Source: Candidatus Dechloromonas phosphorivorans
GTDB lineage: Bacteria; Pseudomonadota; Gammaproteobacteria; Burkholderiales; Rhodocyclaceae
Direction of reading: 5' to 3'
Assembly: GCA_016721185.1 (NCBI GenBank)
Contig: JADKIP010000012.1
Location: forward strand, 62,001-126,000
DNA length: 64,000 bases
Shown here piece after piece: positions 1 through 9,786 of the stretch. Position numbers and translations under genes: made by a program. The notes beneath the pieces are model-generated. The model was not told where the DNA came from and ran no database searches. It saw nothing but the letters and a program-made list of their open reading frames with translations. The stretch's first letter is position 1, and each line of letters starts with the position of its first letter.

Positions 1-612
1 CCGACGGTCAACGCGGAAAAACAGCGTATCTTTAGGGTCAAACTCAAAGTCTAACCACGAGCCTCGGTAAGGAATAATGCGTGCTGAGAACAACAACTTA
101 CCCGAGCTATGGGTCTTACCCCGATCATGTTCAAAAAAGACGCCCGGAGAGCGATGCAACTGAGAAACGATGACTCGCTCAGTACCGTTGATCACAAACG
201 AGCCATTGGTCGTCATGAGCGGAATTTCACCCATGTAAACCTCTTGCTCCTTAACCTCTTTCACGGTTTCAGGAGCTTCACGGTCCATGATCACAAGGCG
301 GACCTTCGCGCGCAGCGAGGATGCAAATGTCAACCCCCGCTGATGGCACTCAGAAACATCGAATGCCGGCTCGCCAAGCATGAAGCTGACAAACTCCAGT
401 CGGGCATTTCCGGAATGTGAGACGATCGGAAAAATTGAAGTGAACGCGGCTTGCAAGCCTTCATTCTTGCGTTTTTCTGCAGGAACTTCCGCTTGTAAAA
501 AAGCGGCGAAAGATTCGAGCTGCGTCGCAAGCAGGAAAGGAACATCGAGCACGCTAGCGCGCTTGGCGAAGCTTTTGCGGATGCGTTTCTTCTCGGCGAA
601 GGAGTAAGTCAT
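1..612 (-). CDS. rpoB: RNA polymerase beta subunit, N-terminal part (runs off the window)
   Basis: N-terminal 204 codons of the RNA polymerase beta subunit, the core enzyme's main catalytic partner of beta prime. The start codon is the ATG at 612 and the protein begins MTYSFAEKKRIRKSF. The visible part covers the beginning of the protrusion and lobe region, including the conserved stretch VIVSQLHRSPGVFFEHD. The gene is cut by the window edge, so neither the rifampicin region nor the C-terminus is seen. It is the distal gene of the rplKAJL-rpoB operon, and the hairpin between rplL and rpoB probably sets how much transcription reaches it. Identity is certain from sequence and synteny. Confidence 0.98.
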   Translation of the reverse strand, partial: MTYSFAEKKRIRKSFAKRASVLDVPFLLATQLESFAAFLQAEVPAEKRKNEGLQAAFTSIFPIVSHSGNARLEFVSFMLGEPAFDVSECHQRGLTFASSLRAKVRLVIMDREAPETVKEVKEQEVYMGEIPLMTTNGSFVINGTERVIVSQLHRSPGVFFEHDRGKTHSSGKLLFSARIIPYRGSWLDFEFDPKDTLFFRVDRR

Positions 613-771
613 GGTAACTCCGTGAGGATAAAATCAAACGTTAAACCTGTTGAAACAGGCAAACGCAAACAAGCTCTCCTCCCATTTTAGGAAGAGGAAA
701 GCATTGCTTGCGTTTACCGGTTGGCTTTAATCAAGGTCGTTTTCTGTATCCGTTAAATCTGCCTTACAAAG

Positions 772-803
772 CACAAAAGGGCTGGCGGTTGCCCCGCCAG
801 CCC
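772..803 (-). terminator. rplL-rpoB attenuator hairpin
   Basis: Read on the minus strand, a 10-bp perfect GC stem (GGGCTGGCGG / CCGCCAGCCC, loop GGCAA) is followed by TTTT, just after the rplL stop. A partial terminator at this place is known from other proteobacteria, where it reduces polymerase-subunit synthesis relative to ribosomal proteins. Partial read-through is inferred, because rpoB has no obvious promoter of its own here. Confidence 0.75.
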
Positions 804-823
804 GCACACCGAAAATTGATTGA

Positions 824-1192
824 TTACTTGACTTCGACTTTCGCGCCTGCATCTTCGAGTTGCTTCTTCAGGGCTTCTGCATCGGCCTTGGAAACACCTT
901 CTTTGACAGCCTTCGGAGCACCATCAACCAGATCCTTGGCTTCTTTGAGGCCTAAACCGGTTACTGCACGTACAACTTTGATGACTTCAACCTTCTTGTC
1001 ACCACATGCATTAAGCATTACGGTGAATTCAGTCTGCTCTTCAACAACGGCTGCTGCAGCACCGGGGCCGGCGACGGCCATGCTAGCGGCTGAAACACCA
1101 AATTTTTCTTCAAACGCCTTAACCAAGTCGTTCAAATCCATAACCGTCATGGCGCCAACGGCTTCCAGAATATCGTCTTTGCTAATTGCCAT
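824..1192 (-). CDS. rplL: 50S ribosomal protein L7/L12
   Basis: Protein L7/L12 (122 aa) forms the flexible ribosomal stalk that recruits translation factors. The N-terminal dimerisation domain begins MAISKDDILEA, an Ala/Gly-rich hinge lies near residues 35-50, and the C-terminal factor-binding domain contains GLGLKEAKDLVDGAPK. I chose the ATG at 1192, which follows GGAG, over an upstream in-frame TTG at 1198. It follows rplJ by 38 bp, and the two are normally co-translated to give several L12 copies per L10. Length and sequence are typical of the family. Confidence 0.97.
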   Translation of the reverse strand: MAISKDDILEAVGAMTVMDLNDLVKAFEEKFGVSAASMAVAGPGAAAAVVEEQTEFTVMLNACGDKKVEVIKVVRAVTGLGLKEAKDLVDGAPKAVKEGVSKADAEALKKQLEDAGAKVEVK

Positions 1193-1230
1193 TTTCAATA
1201 ACTCCTAAATCAGTTCTTAAGCGGTAGGGA

Positions 1231-1728
1231 TTAAGCAGCTGTTTCTTCGCGCTGCTTGGCCAGTGCAGCCAGACATCCAGCAAAGCCGGAAACCGGCGCT
1301 TGCATGACGCCCAACAACTTGGCAAGCAACTCGTCGCGGCTCGGAATGGAGGCCAGCGCCTGCAAACCTGCTTTATCGAGTACGTTACCGGCATAACTAC
1401 CGGCTTTCAGTACCAGTTTGTCGTTGGTCTTTGCGAAGTCACTTAATACTTTCGCTGCAGCCACCGGATCAGCGGATACGCTATAAATCAGCGGACCCAC
1501 CATGTGATCGGCCAAACCAGCAAAGGCAGTACCAGCAACAGCTCGGCGCACTAAGGTATTTTTTAGCACTCGCAGATATACGCCAGACTCACGCGCCTTT
1601 TTACGCAGCACGGTGAGATGAACCACCTCAATGCCACGATACTCAGCAATAGCGATTGTCTGCGCATTAGCCACTTGTGCCGACACCTCAGCCACAACAG
1701 CTTTTTTGTCGTTCAGATTGAGACCCAT
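1231..1728 (-). CDS. rplJ: 50S ribosomal protein L10
   Basis: L10 (165 aa) anchors the L7/L12 stalk to 23S rRNA and acts as translational autorepressor of its own operon. The start MGLNLNDKKAVV is preceded by a strong GGAGGAA ribosome-binding site. The N-terminal rRNA-binding domain carries the typical AEYRGIEV and LKNTLVRRA segments, and the C-terminal helix that binds L12 dimers follows. The gap of about 230 bp upstream is the expected site of the L10 leader. Identification rests on full-length family sequence and gene order. Confidence 0.97.
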   Translation of the reverse strand: MGLNLNDKKAVVAEVSAQVANAQTIAIAEYRGIEVVHLTVLRKKARESGVYLRVLKNTLVRRAVAGTAFAGLADHMVGPLIYSVSADPVAAAKVLSDFAKTNDKLVLKAGSYAGNVLDKAGLQALASIPSRDELLAKLLGVMQAPVSGFAGCLAALAKQREETAA

Positions 1729-1959
1729 GGGCCCTTCCTCCTTTCAAGTCATAACACGACAGGAACATTCCTGCCGCACCTACGGCGACCTGAACCAGAA
1801 GCAATGCCAACCATTTCGGGCAGCAAAAAATCTTGTTCCGGGACACCGTCTGCGCAGGTTGATTTCGCGATTAAGTCCTATTACGGGACACCTGCGGTCT
1901 TTGACGATCCGATGCAAGCCGCAATCGCCGCTTGCATCGGCCCAAAGTTCTTTTAAACG
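1729..1959 (-). promoter_or_regulatory. rplA-rplJ intergenic leader (L10 leader region)
   Basis: A gap of about 230 bp without a gene lies between rplA and rplJ, unusually wide for this compact operon. In many bacteria this spot encodes the structured L10 leader, where the L10-L12 complex represses translation. I place it here by position only and did not fold the RNA or check the kink-turn. A separate rplJ promoter in this gap is also possible. Confidence 0.45.
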
Positions 1960-2655
1960 TTAAGCCAACAATGTAGCTTGATCGACGCGAACACCTGGAC
2001 CCATCGTAGCGGAAACAGCAATTTTCCGAAGATATTGTCCTTTGGAGGTGGCTGGCTTAGCCTTAGTAAGCGCTTCAACAAGCGCTTTCAGGTTGCTTTG
2101 CAAGCTCTCGACAGTAAATGAGGCGCGGCCAATCGTTGCATGCACAATACCAGCCTTGTCAGTACGATATTGAACCTGACCAGCCTTTGCGTTCTTAACT
2201 GCGGTGACCACATCCATCGTAACGGTGCCGACCTTCGGGTTTGGCATCAGGCCACGCGGCCCAAGGATCTGGCCAAGTTGACCCACAATCTTCATTGCAT
2301 CTGGAGTAGCAATGACGACGTCGAAATTCAGATTACCCGCTTTGACTTCAGCAGCAAGATCGTCGAAACCAACAACTTCCGCACCGGCAGCCTTGGCTGC
2401 CTCAGCCTTTTCACCCTGGGCGAATACTGCTACACGTACAGACTTGCCGGTACCAGCAGGAAGAACAACAGAGCCACGGACAACCTGATCCGATTTACGT
2501 GCATCAACACCGAGACTGACCGCTACGTCGATCGACTCATCAAATTTGGCAGTTGCGGTTTCTTTGGCAAGCGTCAAAGCCTCCTGAACCGGATACGGCT
2601 TTTGATCGACAATCTTGCCCTGCAATGCTTTTTGTTTTTTGGTTAGCTTAGCCAT
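1960..2655 (-). CDS. rplA: 50S ribosomal protein L1
   Basis: L1 (231 aa) binds 23S rRNA at the mobile L1 stalk that helps release tRNA from the E site, and it represses its own operon at the rplK leader. The sequence starts MAKLTKKQKALQ and contains the family signature GPRGLMPNPKVGTVT. The length is the usual one. It lies two bases after rplK, so translation is almost certainly coupled. No anomalies were seen. Confidence 0.98.
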   Translation of the reverse strand: MAKLTKKQKALQGKIVDQKPYPVQEALTLAKETATAKFDESIDVAVSLGVDARKSDQVVRGSVVLPAGTGKSVRVAVFAQGEKAEAAKAAGAEVVGFDDLAAEVKAGNLNFDVVIATPDAMKIVGQLGQILGPRGLMPNPKVGTVTMDVVTAVKNAKAGQVQYRTDKAGIVHATIGRASFTVESLQSNLKALVEALTKAKPATSKGQYLRKIAVSATMGPGVRVDQATLLA

Positions 2656-2657
2656 GA

Positions 2658-3089
2658 TCAGAGCCCTTCCACCGTAATACCCATTGAACGGGCTGAACCA
2701 GCGATTGTGCGCACAGCACCTTCGAGATCAGAAGCAGTCAAGTCTGGCATTTTGGCTTTTGCAATATCCTCAACTTGAGCGCGCGTAATTTTCCCGACTT
2801 TGTCGGTATGCGGCTTGGGCGAACCGGATTTAATACCAGCAGCCTTTTTGATGAGAATCGTCGCCGGCGGGGTCTTCATCACAAAAGTGAAAGACTTGTC
2901 CGCAAACGCGGTGATTACGACAGGAATCGGCAAACCCGGTTCAACGCCTTGAGTTTGGGCATTAAATGCCTTGCAAAACTCCATAATATTTAAGCCACGC
3001 TGACCTAGAGCGGGACCAATCGGAGGCGAGGGGTTAGCCTTACCAGCCGGAACTTGTAGCTTAATGTAGCCAACAATCTTTTTAGCCAT
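2658..3089 (-). CDS. rplK: 50S ribosomal protein L11
   Basis: L11 (143 aa) forms part of the GTPase-associated centre and is needed for stringent-response signalling by RelA. The N-terminus MAKKIVGYIKLQVPAG and the motif GPALGQRGLNIMEFCK are diagnostic. A good AGGAG ribosome-binding site precedes the ATG at 3089. The gene leads the rplKA pair, with nusG 104 bp upstream, and L1 autoregulation would act near its start. Confidence 0.98.
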   Translation of the reverse strand: MAKKIVGYIKLQVPAGKANPSPPIGPALGQRGLNIMEFCKAFNAQTQGVEPGLPIPVVITAFADKSFTFVMKTPPATILIKKAAGIKSGSPKPHTDKVGKITRAQVEDIAKAKMPDLTASDLEGAVRTIAGSARSMGITVEGL

Positions 3090-3193
3090 AATGGCTCCTG
3101 ATTAATGAGTAGTAACGCGGCTTTGTCCAACTGTTTTTAACAAAGCGCTCCTCTTGCCGAACTAGAAGGCGTTCGGCTTGCCCTTAGAATGGG

Positions 3194-3727
3194 TCAAGCC
3201 TTTTCAACCTGACCGAACTCAAGCTCAACTGGCGTTGCACGACCAAAAATAGTCACGGAAACACGAAGACGATTTTTCTCATAATTTGCATCTTCGACCG
3301 AACCGTGAAAGTCAGTAAATGGCCCCTCTTTAACCCGAACCAATTCACCAACCTCAAACAGAAACTTAGGACGGGGCTTTTCTACGCCCTCCTGCATTTG
3401 CTGCATGATCTTGTCCACTTCCTTTTGAGTAATGGGGGTCGGTTTTGTTGCCGTACCACCAACAAACCCAGTGACCTTTGGCGTATTTTTCACCAAATGC
3501 CACGACTCATCGTCCATATCCATTTCGACCAAGACATAGCCAGGAAAGAATTTGCGCTCTGAAATGGCCTTCTGACCACCCTTCATTTCAACAACTTCTT
3601 CAACAGGCACTAAAATTTGGCCAAACTTTTCTTCCATACCCAAACGGGTGATACGCTCTTGAATTGCGCGCATCACACTTTTTTCAAAGCCTGAGTAGGC
3701 GTGTACGACATACCAGCGTTTGCTCAT
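3194..3727 (-). CDS. nusG: Transcription antitermination factor NusG
   Basis: NusG (177 aa) binds RNA polymerase, suppresses pausing, and links it to Rho or to ribosomal S10. The N-terminal NGN domain starts MSKRWYVVHAYSGFE and includes FFPGYVLVEM. The C-terminal KOW domain includes VGELVRVKEGPFTDFHG. The reading frame stays open upstream, but the ATG at 3727 gives the family's N-terminus and overlaps the secE stop as ATGA. It sits in the conserved secE-nusG-rplK order. Length is normal. Confidence 0.97.
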   Translation of the reverse strand: MSKRWYVVHAYSGFEKSVMRAIQERITRLGMEEKFGQILVPVEEVVEMKGGQKAISERKFFPGYVLVEMDMDDESWHLVKNTPKVTGFVGGTATKPTPITQKEVDKIMQQMQEGVEKPRPKFLFEVGELVRVKEGPFTDFHGSVEDANYEKNRLRVSVTIFGRATPVELEFGQVEKA

Positions 3728-4077
3728 GATTTCTTCCAGCCCAGCACCAGGTCGTAAAGAACCCACTCGAGACTTTTATCGGTCAGATAGAGGAATATAG
3801 CCATCACCACGACGAACGCGAACACCATTCCCGTCGTCTGCATGGTTTCCTTGCGGCTCGGCCAAACAACTTTTTTGGCCTCAACAACAGCCTCGTTGGC
3901 AAAAACAAAAAAGCGCTGCCCCTGCTCCGTCTTCCAAGCAATAGTCATTGCTAGCGCAAACCCAACGAGAACCGCCAGGACGCGCAAAATCATTGCCTGC
4001 TCAGATAACAGGTAGAAACCAGCTACGCCCGCCGCCAAAATAATTAGCGCCAGCGAAAACTTGATCTTGTCAGCCAT
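3724..4077 (-). CDS. secE: Preprotein translocase subunit SecE
   Basis: SecE (117 aa) is the small essential membrane subunit of the SecYEG protein channel. Like the enterobacterial form it has three hydrophobic segments, at about residues 8-25, 30-47 and 85-108. The conserved amphipathic stretch EAKKVVWPSRKETMQTT precedes the last helix. Its stop overlaps the nusG start by four bases. The tRNA-Trp gene lies 24 bp upstream, so secE is read from the same transcript as tuf. Confidence 0.95.
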   Translation of the reverse strand: MADKIKFSLALIILAAGVAGFYLLSEQAMILRVLAVLVGFALAMTIAWKTEQGQRFFVFANEAVVEAKKVVWPSRKETMQTTGMVFAFVVVMAIFLYLTDKSLEWVLYDLVLGWKKS

Positions 4078-4101
4078 GAAGTTTGCGATCTTTAAAGAGA
4101 G

Positions 4102-4177
4102 TGGCAGGGGCGGAGGGAATCGAACCCCCGACCTACGGTTTTGGAAACCGTTGCTCTACCAATTGAGCTACACCCCT
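4102..4177 (-). tRNA. tRNA-Trp (CCA)
   Basis: A full cloverleaf reads on the minus strand, starting AGGGGTGTAGCTC and ending with an encoded CCA. The anticodon loop TTCCAAA gives CCA, for tryptophan. It lies between tuf and secE, as in other betaproteobacteria. Confidence 0.96.
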
Positions 4178-4182
4178 GCTGC

Positions 4183-4222
4183 AAAAACATCAAAGCGCCT
4201 CGGTTTCCCGAAGCGCTTTGAT
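4183..4222 (-). terminator. Hairpin between tuf and tRNA-Trp
   Basis: Minus-strand inverted repeat ATCAAAGCGC / GCGCTTTGAT, with further pairing inside, is followed by GTTTTTG 15 bp after the tuf stop. It looks like an intrinsic terminator, probably leaky or a processing site, because tRNA-Trp and secE lie directly downstream without a clear promoter. Confidence 0.6.
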
Positions 4223-4237
4223 TGCAAAAAACAACAA

Positions 4238-5428
<1,191 letters not shown>

Positions 5429-5481
5429 TCTAGTTCCTCAATAATCAAATATACAAAAAATCCAGAATCCAAGCTAATCGG

Positions 5482-5556
<75 letters not shown>

Positions 5557-5588
5557 CTACCTTAAAACCTCAGCCGCACCGCGCAACG

Positions 5589-5662
5589 TGGAGCGGGTGA
5601 AGGGAATCGAACCCTCGTCTTAAGCTTGGAAGGCTTCAGCTCTACCATTGAGCTACACCCGC
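5589..5662 (-). tRNA. tRNA-Gly (TCC)
   Basis: Minus-strand cloverleaf beginning GCGGGTGTAGCTC and ending CTCCA. The anticodon loop CTTCCAA gives TCC, for glycine. The outermost anticodon-stem pair looks mismatched, but the rest is canonical. Confidence 0.94.
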
Positions 5663-5702
5663 TTACCTTCGCCCGCAGTACAGCCGGTTACAGCATTTAA
5701 TC

Positions 5703-5787
<85 letters not shown>

Positions 5788-5799
5788 GGAGAACGCAGA

Positions 5800-5828
5800 A
5801 TTATCCCGATCTAACGGAGACGTGTCAA
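5800..5828 (-). promoter_or_regulatory. Sigma70 promoter of the tRNA-tufB operon
   Basis: On the minus strand a perfect -35 box TTGACA (5823-5828) is separated by exactly 17 bp from GATAAT (5800-5805), 12 bp before the tRNA-Tyr 5' end. It is the strongest promoter-like sequence I noticed in the window. It fits a highly expressed stable-RNA and translation-factor operon. Confidence 0.88.
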
Positions 5829-5835
5829 CACCTTA

Positions 5836-5866
5836 TAAAAAAAACCGGCTTATAGCCGGTTTTTTG
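5836..5866 (-). terminator. Terminator of the cytochrome c gene (works on both strands)
   Basis: Stem AACCGGCT / AGCCGGTT with loop TAT is flanked by an A-run on one side and a T-run on the other, giving a U-tract on either strand. It separates the cytochrome c gene from the tuf-operon promoter. Confidence 0.85.
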
Positions 5867-5882
5867 AGAAGTTAAGTAAAAA

Positions 5883-6191
5883 TTACTTCTGGGCAAGAAT
5901 CCAGGCGACCAACTTGGCCGCCTCTTCCGGGGTAACGTTATTTGGTGGCATCGGGATTTGACCCCAAACACCCTTGCCACCGGCCTTGACCTTAGCGGCG
6001 AGCATTGCTGGAGCCTTAGCATCACCCTTGTATTTAGTAGCAACTTCCTTGTACGCAGGGCCAACCAATTTCTTATCAATTGCATGGCAGGCCATACAGT
6101 TTTTAGCTTTCGCCAAAGCTTCGTCGGCATGCACTTGGCCGGCGGTTACGATACCGGCGGCTGCCATCATGGCAATATAAACAGCTTTCAT
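5883..6191 (-). CDS. Small class I cytochrome c (c551/c552 type)
   Basis: Periplasmic monohaem cytochrome c of 102 aa, expected to shuttle electrons in respiration. A signal peptide (MKAVYIAMMAAAGIV, cleavage near QVHA-DEA) precedes the haem motif CMACH. The probable axial methionine is in the loop WGQIPMPPNNV. The frame is open further upstream, but the ATG at 6191 has a GGAG ribosome-binding site and gives a proper signal peptide. It is probably monocistronic, ending at the hairpin just downstream. Its redox partner (nitrite reductase, oxidase or peroxidase) is not visible. Confidence 0.9.
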   Translation of the reverse strand: MKAVYIAMMAAAGIVTAGQVHADEALAKAKNCMACHAIDKKLVGPAYKEVATKYKGDAKAPAMLAAKVKAGGKGVWGQIPMPPNNVTPEEAAKLVAWILAQK

Positions 6192-6363
6192 TCTTTCGCT
6201 CCGTTTTATCGGGTTGGTGGGTGAAACAGCTTCGGATATTAAAACCCTTTTGGGACTCTTGCAAAGAGCTTCTGGCAGCGGGGGAAACAAGCGAGTCGAA
6301 ATCAATCTTCACGCCTCAACAAATCAACGACCAACCACCATAAAAGTTGACGACAGCCTTCAA

Positions 6364-6981
6364 TTAAGGCCGTGCAGATCCGGCCAACAAAACGCCAGCC
6401 GAGAAAAACAAGCCGCCAAAGGTGCGATTTTGTAGTTGAATGGCTTTTGGGTTATGCATCCATTGGCCCATGCGAACTGCAGCCAAGGCATAGATCGACA
6501 TTGTAATAACGTCAATACTGGATAGGGTCGCAGCAACAATCAGATACTGGGCAAGAATTGGCTGTGCCGGGTTAATAAACTGTGGAACCAGGGCACCAAT
6601 GAAAATAATGGCTTTGGGGTTGATTAAATTGACCAAAAGCCCCTGAAGAAAAAAGCCTCCCCTCGGTAGCGAAACGAGGTTTTCGTCAACAGGACTTAGC
6701 GGGGCACGCCATTTTGCGACACCAAGCCAGACCAGATACGCGGCCCCCATAAGTTTGACGACAAAAAACGCTGTCTCGGAGGCGGCCAGGAGCGCACCGA
6801 AACCCACGGCAACAATCAGCAGATGGACCAGGATTGCGACCTGCAAACCGAGAATGGCAATAAACGCTGCCCAGTAACCATGCCGCCCACCAGTGCTCAT
6901 GCTTAAGACGGCTCCTGGGCCGGGGGTAACGGCAATCATGACAGCCGCCAACAGAAACCCCAGCCAGGTTGCAAGGCTCAT
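6364..6981 (-). CDS. LysE/RhtB-family amino acid exporter
   Basis: Inner-membrane exporter of 205 aa with about six hydrophobic segments. The family motif TPGPGAVLSMSTGGRHG lies near residues 19-35, and LLVNLINPKAIIF is the conserved central loop-helix. Members export lysine, threonine, homoserine or related solutes, and the substrate cannot be read from sequence. The start overlaps the ilvD stop as ATGA, so the two are cotranslated. That suggests, without proof, a link to amino-acid overflow. Confidence 0.88.
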   Translation of the reverse strand: MSLATWLGFLLAAVMIAVTPGPGAVLSMSTGGRHGYWAAFIAILGLQVAILVHLLIVAVGFGALLAASETAFFVVKLMGAAYLVWLGVAKWRAPLSPVDENLVSLPRGGFFLQGLLVNLINPKAIIFIGALVPQFINPAQPILAQYLIVAATLSSIDVITMSIYALAAVRMGQWMHNPKAIQLQNRTFGGLFFSAGVLLAGSARP

Positions 6982-8834
6982 TTACGGCGCTGTATCTGGG
7001 TCACGTCGCGCACGGCCCCCTTGTCGGCAGAGGTTGCCATGAGCGCATAGGCCTGAAGTGCTGGCGATACATGGCGCTCACGATTGACCGGCTGCCAGGC
7101 ACTATCGCCTTTTGCATTCATGGCACTACGGCGGGCCTCCAGTTCCTCGTCGGTAATCGCAAGATGAATGCGGCGATTCGGGATATCAATTTCGATCCGA
7201 TCCCCCTCTTCTACCAGGCCAATTGCGCCACCATCCGCAGCTTCCGGTGAGGCATGGCCAATCGACAGGCCAGAGGTGCCCCCTGAGAAACGTCCATCGG
7301 TAAGCAATGCACACTCCTTGCCCAGGCCCATCGACTTCAGATAGGAGGTCGGATAAAGCATTTCCTGCATACCGGGACCGCCCCTCGGGCCTTCGTAACG
7401 AATCACAACGATATCGCCGGCTACAACTTTTTCACTCAAAATCGCGTCGACCGCAGCATCCTGACTTTCAAAGACACGTGCCTTGCCGTTGAATTTCCAG
7501 ATGGATTCATCAACGCCAGCGGTCTTGACGATGCAGCCATCAACGGCAATGTTGCCATAGAGCACGGCCAGGCCACCTTCCTGTGAGTAGGCATTGGCCT
7601 TGTTGCGGATACAACCGTTGGTCCGGTCGAGGTCGAGTTCCGCGAAACGGCGATCCTGCGAGAATGCAACCTGCGTCGGCACGCCGCCCGGCGCTGCCTT
7701 GAAAAATTCGTGCACCTTGATGTCATGCTCGCGCACCACATCCCAGCGATCAATGGCCTCGCCCAAGGTTTTGGCATAGACATTGGGTACGTCGCGATGC
7801 AGCAGACCGGCCCGGTCCAGCTCGCCGAGAATACCCATGATGCCACCGGCGCGATGGACGTCCTCGATGTGATATTTGTCAGTCATCGGTGCCACCTTGC
7901 ACAGACAAGGTACCGAGCGTGAAATACGGTCAATGTCCGCCATGGTGAAATCGACGCCAGCCTCCTGCGCCGCGGCGAGAATGTGGAGGACCGTATTGGT
8001 CGAGCCGCCCATGGCGACGTCGAGCGTCATGGCATTTTCGAAGGAGGCCTTGGTGGCGATCGAGCGCGGCAACACCGAAGCATCGTCCTGCTCGTAGTAG
8101 CGCTTGCATAACTCGACGATCTGCCGTCCGGCGCGCAGGAAGAGTTGCTTGCGGTCGGCGTGCGTGGCAAGGACGGTGCCATTGCCGGGCAGGCTGAGAC
8201 CAAACGCCTCAGTCAGGCAATTCATCGAATTGGCGGTGAACATGCCGGAGCAGGAGCCGCAGGTCGGGCAGGCGGAACGCTCGATTTCGTCGAGATCAGC
8301 TTGGGAAACCGAGGCATCCGCAGCCTTGACCATCGCATCGACGAGATCAAGGTGGATTACCTGCCCCTGCACTTTGACCTTGCCCGCTTCCATCGGGCCA
8401 CCGGAAACAAAAATCACCGGAATATTGAGGCGCATGGCAGCCATCAACATACCCGGGGTGATCTTGTCGCAGTTGGAAATACAGACCATCGCATCGGCGC
8501 AATGGGCGTTCACCATGTACTCCACCGAATCGGCAATCAGATCGCGTGAGGGCAGCGAATAGAGCATGCCGCTGTGGCCCATGGCGATGCCGTCATCGAT
8601 GGCGATGGTGTTGAATTCCTTGGCGATCCCGCCAGCCGCCTCAATTTCGCGGGCGACCAGCTGCCCCATATCCTTGAGATGCACGTGTCCCGGCACAAAC
8701 TGCGTGAAGGAATTGACGACAGCGATGATCGGCTTGCCGAAATCACCGTCCTTCATGCCGGTAGCGCGCCACAGGGCGCGAGCGCCGGCCATGTTGCGGC
8801 CGTGGGTGGAGGTGCGGGAACGGTACTGGGGCAT
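6978..8834 (-). CDS. ilvD: Dihydroxy-acid dehydratase
   Basis: IlvD (618 aa) dehydrates 2,3-dihydroxy-isovalerate and 2,3-dihydroxy-3-methylvalerate in valine and isoleucine synthesis, using an Fe-S cluster. Conserved parts include the start MPQYRSRTSTHGRNMAGA, the cluster region CPTCGSCSGMFTANSMN and CISNCDKITPGM. The length is that of the long [4Fe-4S] enterobacterial form. It is the first gene of a two-gene operon with the LysE exporter and is divergent from lgt across about 90 bp. Confidence 0.97.
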   Translation of the reverse strand: MPQYRSRTSTHGRNMAGARALWRATGMKDGDFGKPIIAVVNSFTQFVPGHVHLKDMGQLVAREIEAAGGIAKEFNTIAIDDGIAMGHSGMLYSLPSRDLIADSVEYMVNAHCADAMVCISNCDKITPGMLMAAMRLNIPVIFVSGGPMEAGKVKVQGQVIHLDLVDAMVKAADASVSQADLDEIERSACPTCGSCSGMFTANSMNCLTEAFGLSLPGNGTVLATHADRKQLFLRAGRQIVELCKRYYEQDDASVLPRSIATKASFENAMTLDVAMGGSTNTVLHILAAAQEAGVDFTMADIDRISRSVPCLCKVAPMTDKYHIEDVHRAGGIMGILGELDRAGLLHRDVPNVYAKTLGEAIDRWDVVREHDIKVHEFFKAAPGGVPTQVAFSQDRRFAELDLDRTNGCIRNKANAYSQEGGLAVLYGNIAVDGCIVKTAGVDESIWKFNGKARVFESQDAAVDAILSEKVVAGDIVVIRYEGPRGGPGMQEMLYPTSYLKSMGLGKECALLTDGRFSGGTSGLSIGHASPEAADGGAIGLVEEGDRIEIDIPNRRIHLAITDEELEARRSAMNAKGDSAWQPVNRERHVSPALQAYALMATSADKGAVRDVTQIQRRK

Positions 8835-8887
8835 AGGAATCTCCGTCTAAATCTGGGCGCCGAAATTCTGTAAGGAAAAGCGCGAAC

Positions 8888-8893
8888 TATAAT
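8888..8893 (+). promoter_or_regulatory. Possible -10 box for lgt
   Basis: TATAAT lies 31 bp before the lgt start in the ilvD-lgt divergent gap. No good -35 box sits at 16-18 bp, so this is only a candidate. Confidence 0.35.
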
Positions 8894-8923
8894 CGGCGAA
8901 TTCTAGCCCACTCTTGGCCATCA

Positions 8924-9712
8924 ATGCTTCTTCACCCCCAGTTCGACCCCGTGGCTTTCTCGCTTGGCCCGCTTTCCGTGCGTTGGTATGGTTTGATGTA
9001 CTTGCTGGCCTTCGTTCAGTTTATTTTGCTCGGCCGCGCCCGCATAAAGCGTCACCCGGGCTTCCTCACAGTCGAGCAGCTGGATGACCTGCTTTTTTAC
9101 GGCATGCTCGGGGTCATTCTCGGCGGCCGCCTGGGCCAGGTTCTGTTCTACGAACCCGCCTATTTCCTGATGCACCCATTGGAGATATTCGCCGTCTGGC
9201 AAGGCGGTATGAGCTTTCATGGTGGCTTTTTAGGCGTCCTGCTGGCAATGCTTCTTTGGACCAGAAAGCGTCAGTTCGCCTGGCTGGATATCACCGATTT
9301 CATCGCACCGCTCGTCCCGCTCGGACTGGCCGCCGGGCGCGTCGGCAACTTTATCAACGGTGAGCTGTGGGGCCGCATTACTGAAAGCAGCCTGCCGTGG
9401 GCGATGGTTTTCCCCCAGGCGGGCGACCTACTGCCACGCCATCCCTCACAGCTTTACCATGTCGGACTGGAAGGCATCGCCCTCTTCCTCATTCTTTGGC
9501 TTTACACCCGCAGCGTTCGACCGCGCGGCGCTGCGTCGGGCGTATTTCTGATCGGCTATGGCGCATTTCGCTTCATCACCGAATTTTTCCGCGAACCGGA
9601 TGCCGGCATTTTCGGCCAGTCCTACAGCATCAGCATGGGCCAGTGGTTATCGCTACCGATGATTCTGATTGGCCTTCTGCTACTCACAATGGCCTATCGC
9701 AAGCGCGCCTGA
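8924..9712 (+). CDS. lgt: Prolipoprotein diacylglyceryl transferase
   Basis: Lgt (262 aa) transfers diacylglycerol from phosphatidylglycerol to the lipobox cysteine of prelipoproteins, the first step of lipoprotein maturation in the inner membrane. It shows about seven membrane segments, the essential HGGFLGV motif near residue 100 and the signature GRVGNFINGELWG near residue 140. The length is normal. Several predicted lipoproteins in this window, such as the efflux adaptor and LivJ, would be its substrates. Confidence 0.96.
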   Translation: MLLHPQFDPVAFSLGPLSVRWYGLMYLLAFVQFILLGRARIKRHPGFLTVEQLDDLLFYGMLGVILGGRLGQVLFYEPAYFLMHPLEIFAVWQGGMSFHGGFLGVLLAMLLWTRKRQFAWLDITDFIAPLVPLGLAAGRVGNFINGELWGRITESSLPWAMVFPQAGDLLPRHPSQLYHVGLEGIALFLILWLYTRSVRPRGAASGVFLIGYGAFRFITEFFREPDAGIFGQSYSISMGQWLSLPMILIGLLLLTMAYRKRA

Positions 9713-9786
9713 ACGGAGACTTCCCGCCCTTTGTGAAGTCCGTATAATTATGGATTACGAATCTCAACCACGACAGGAATCCAGCC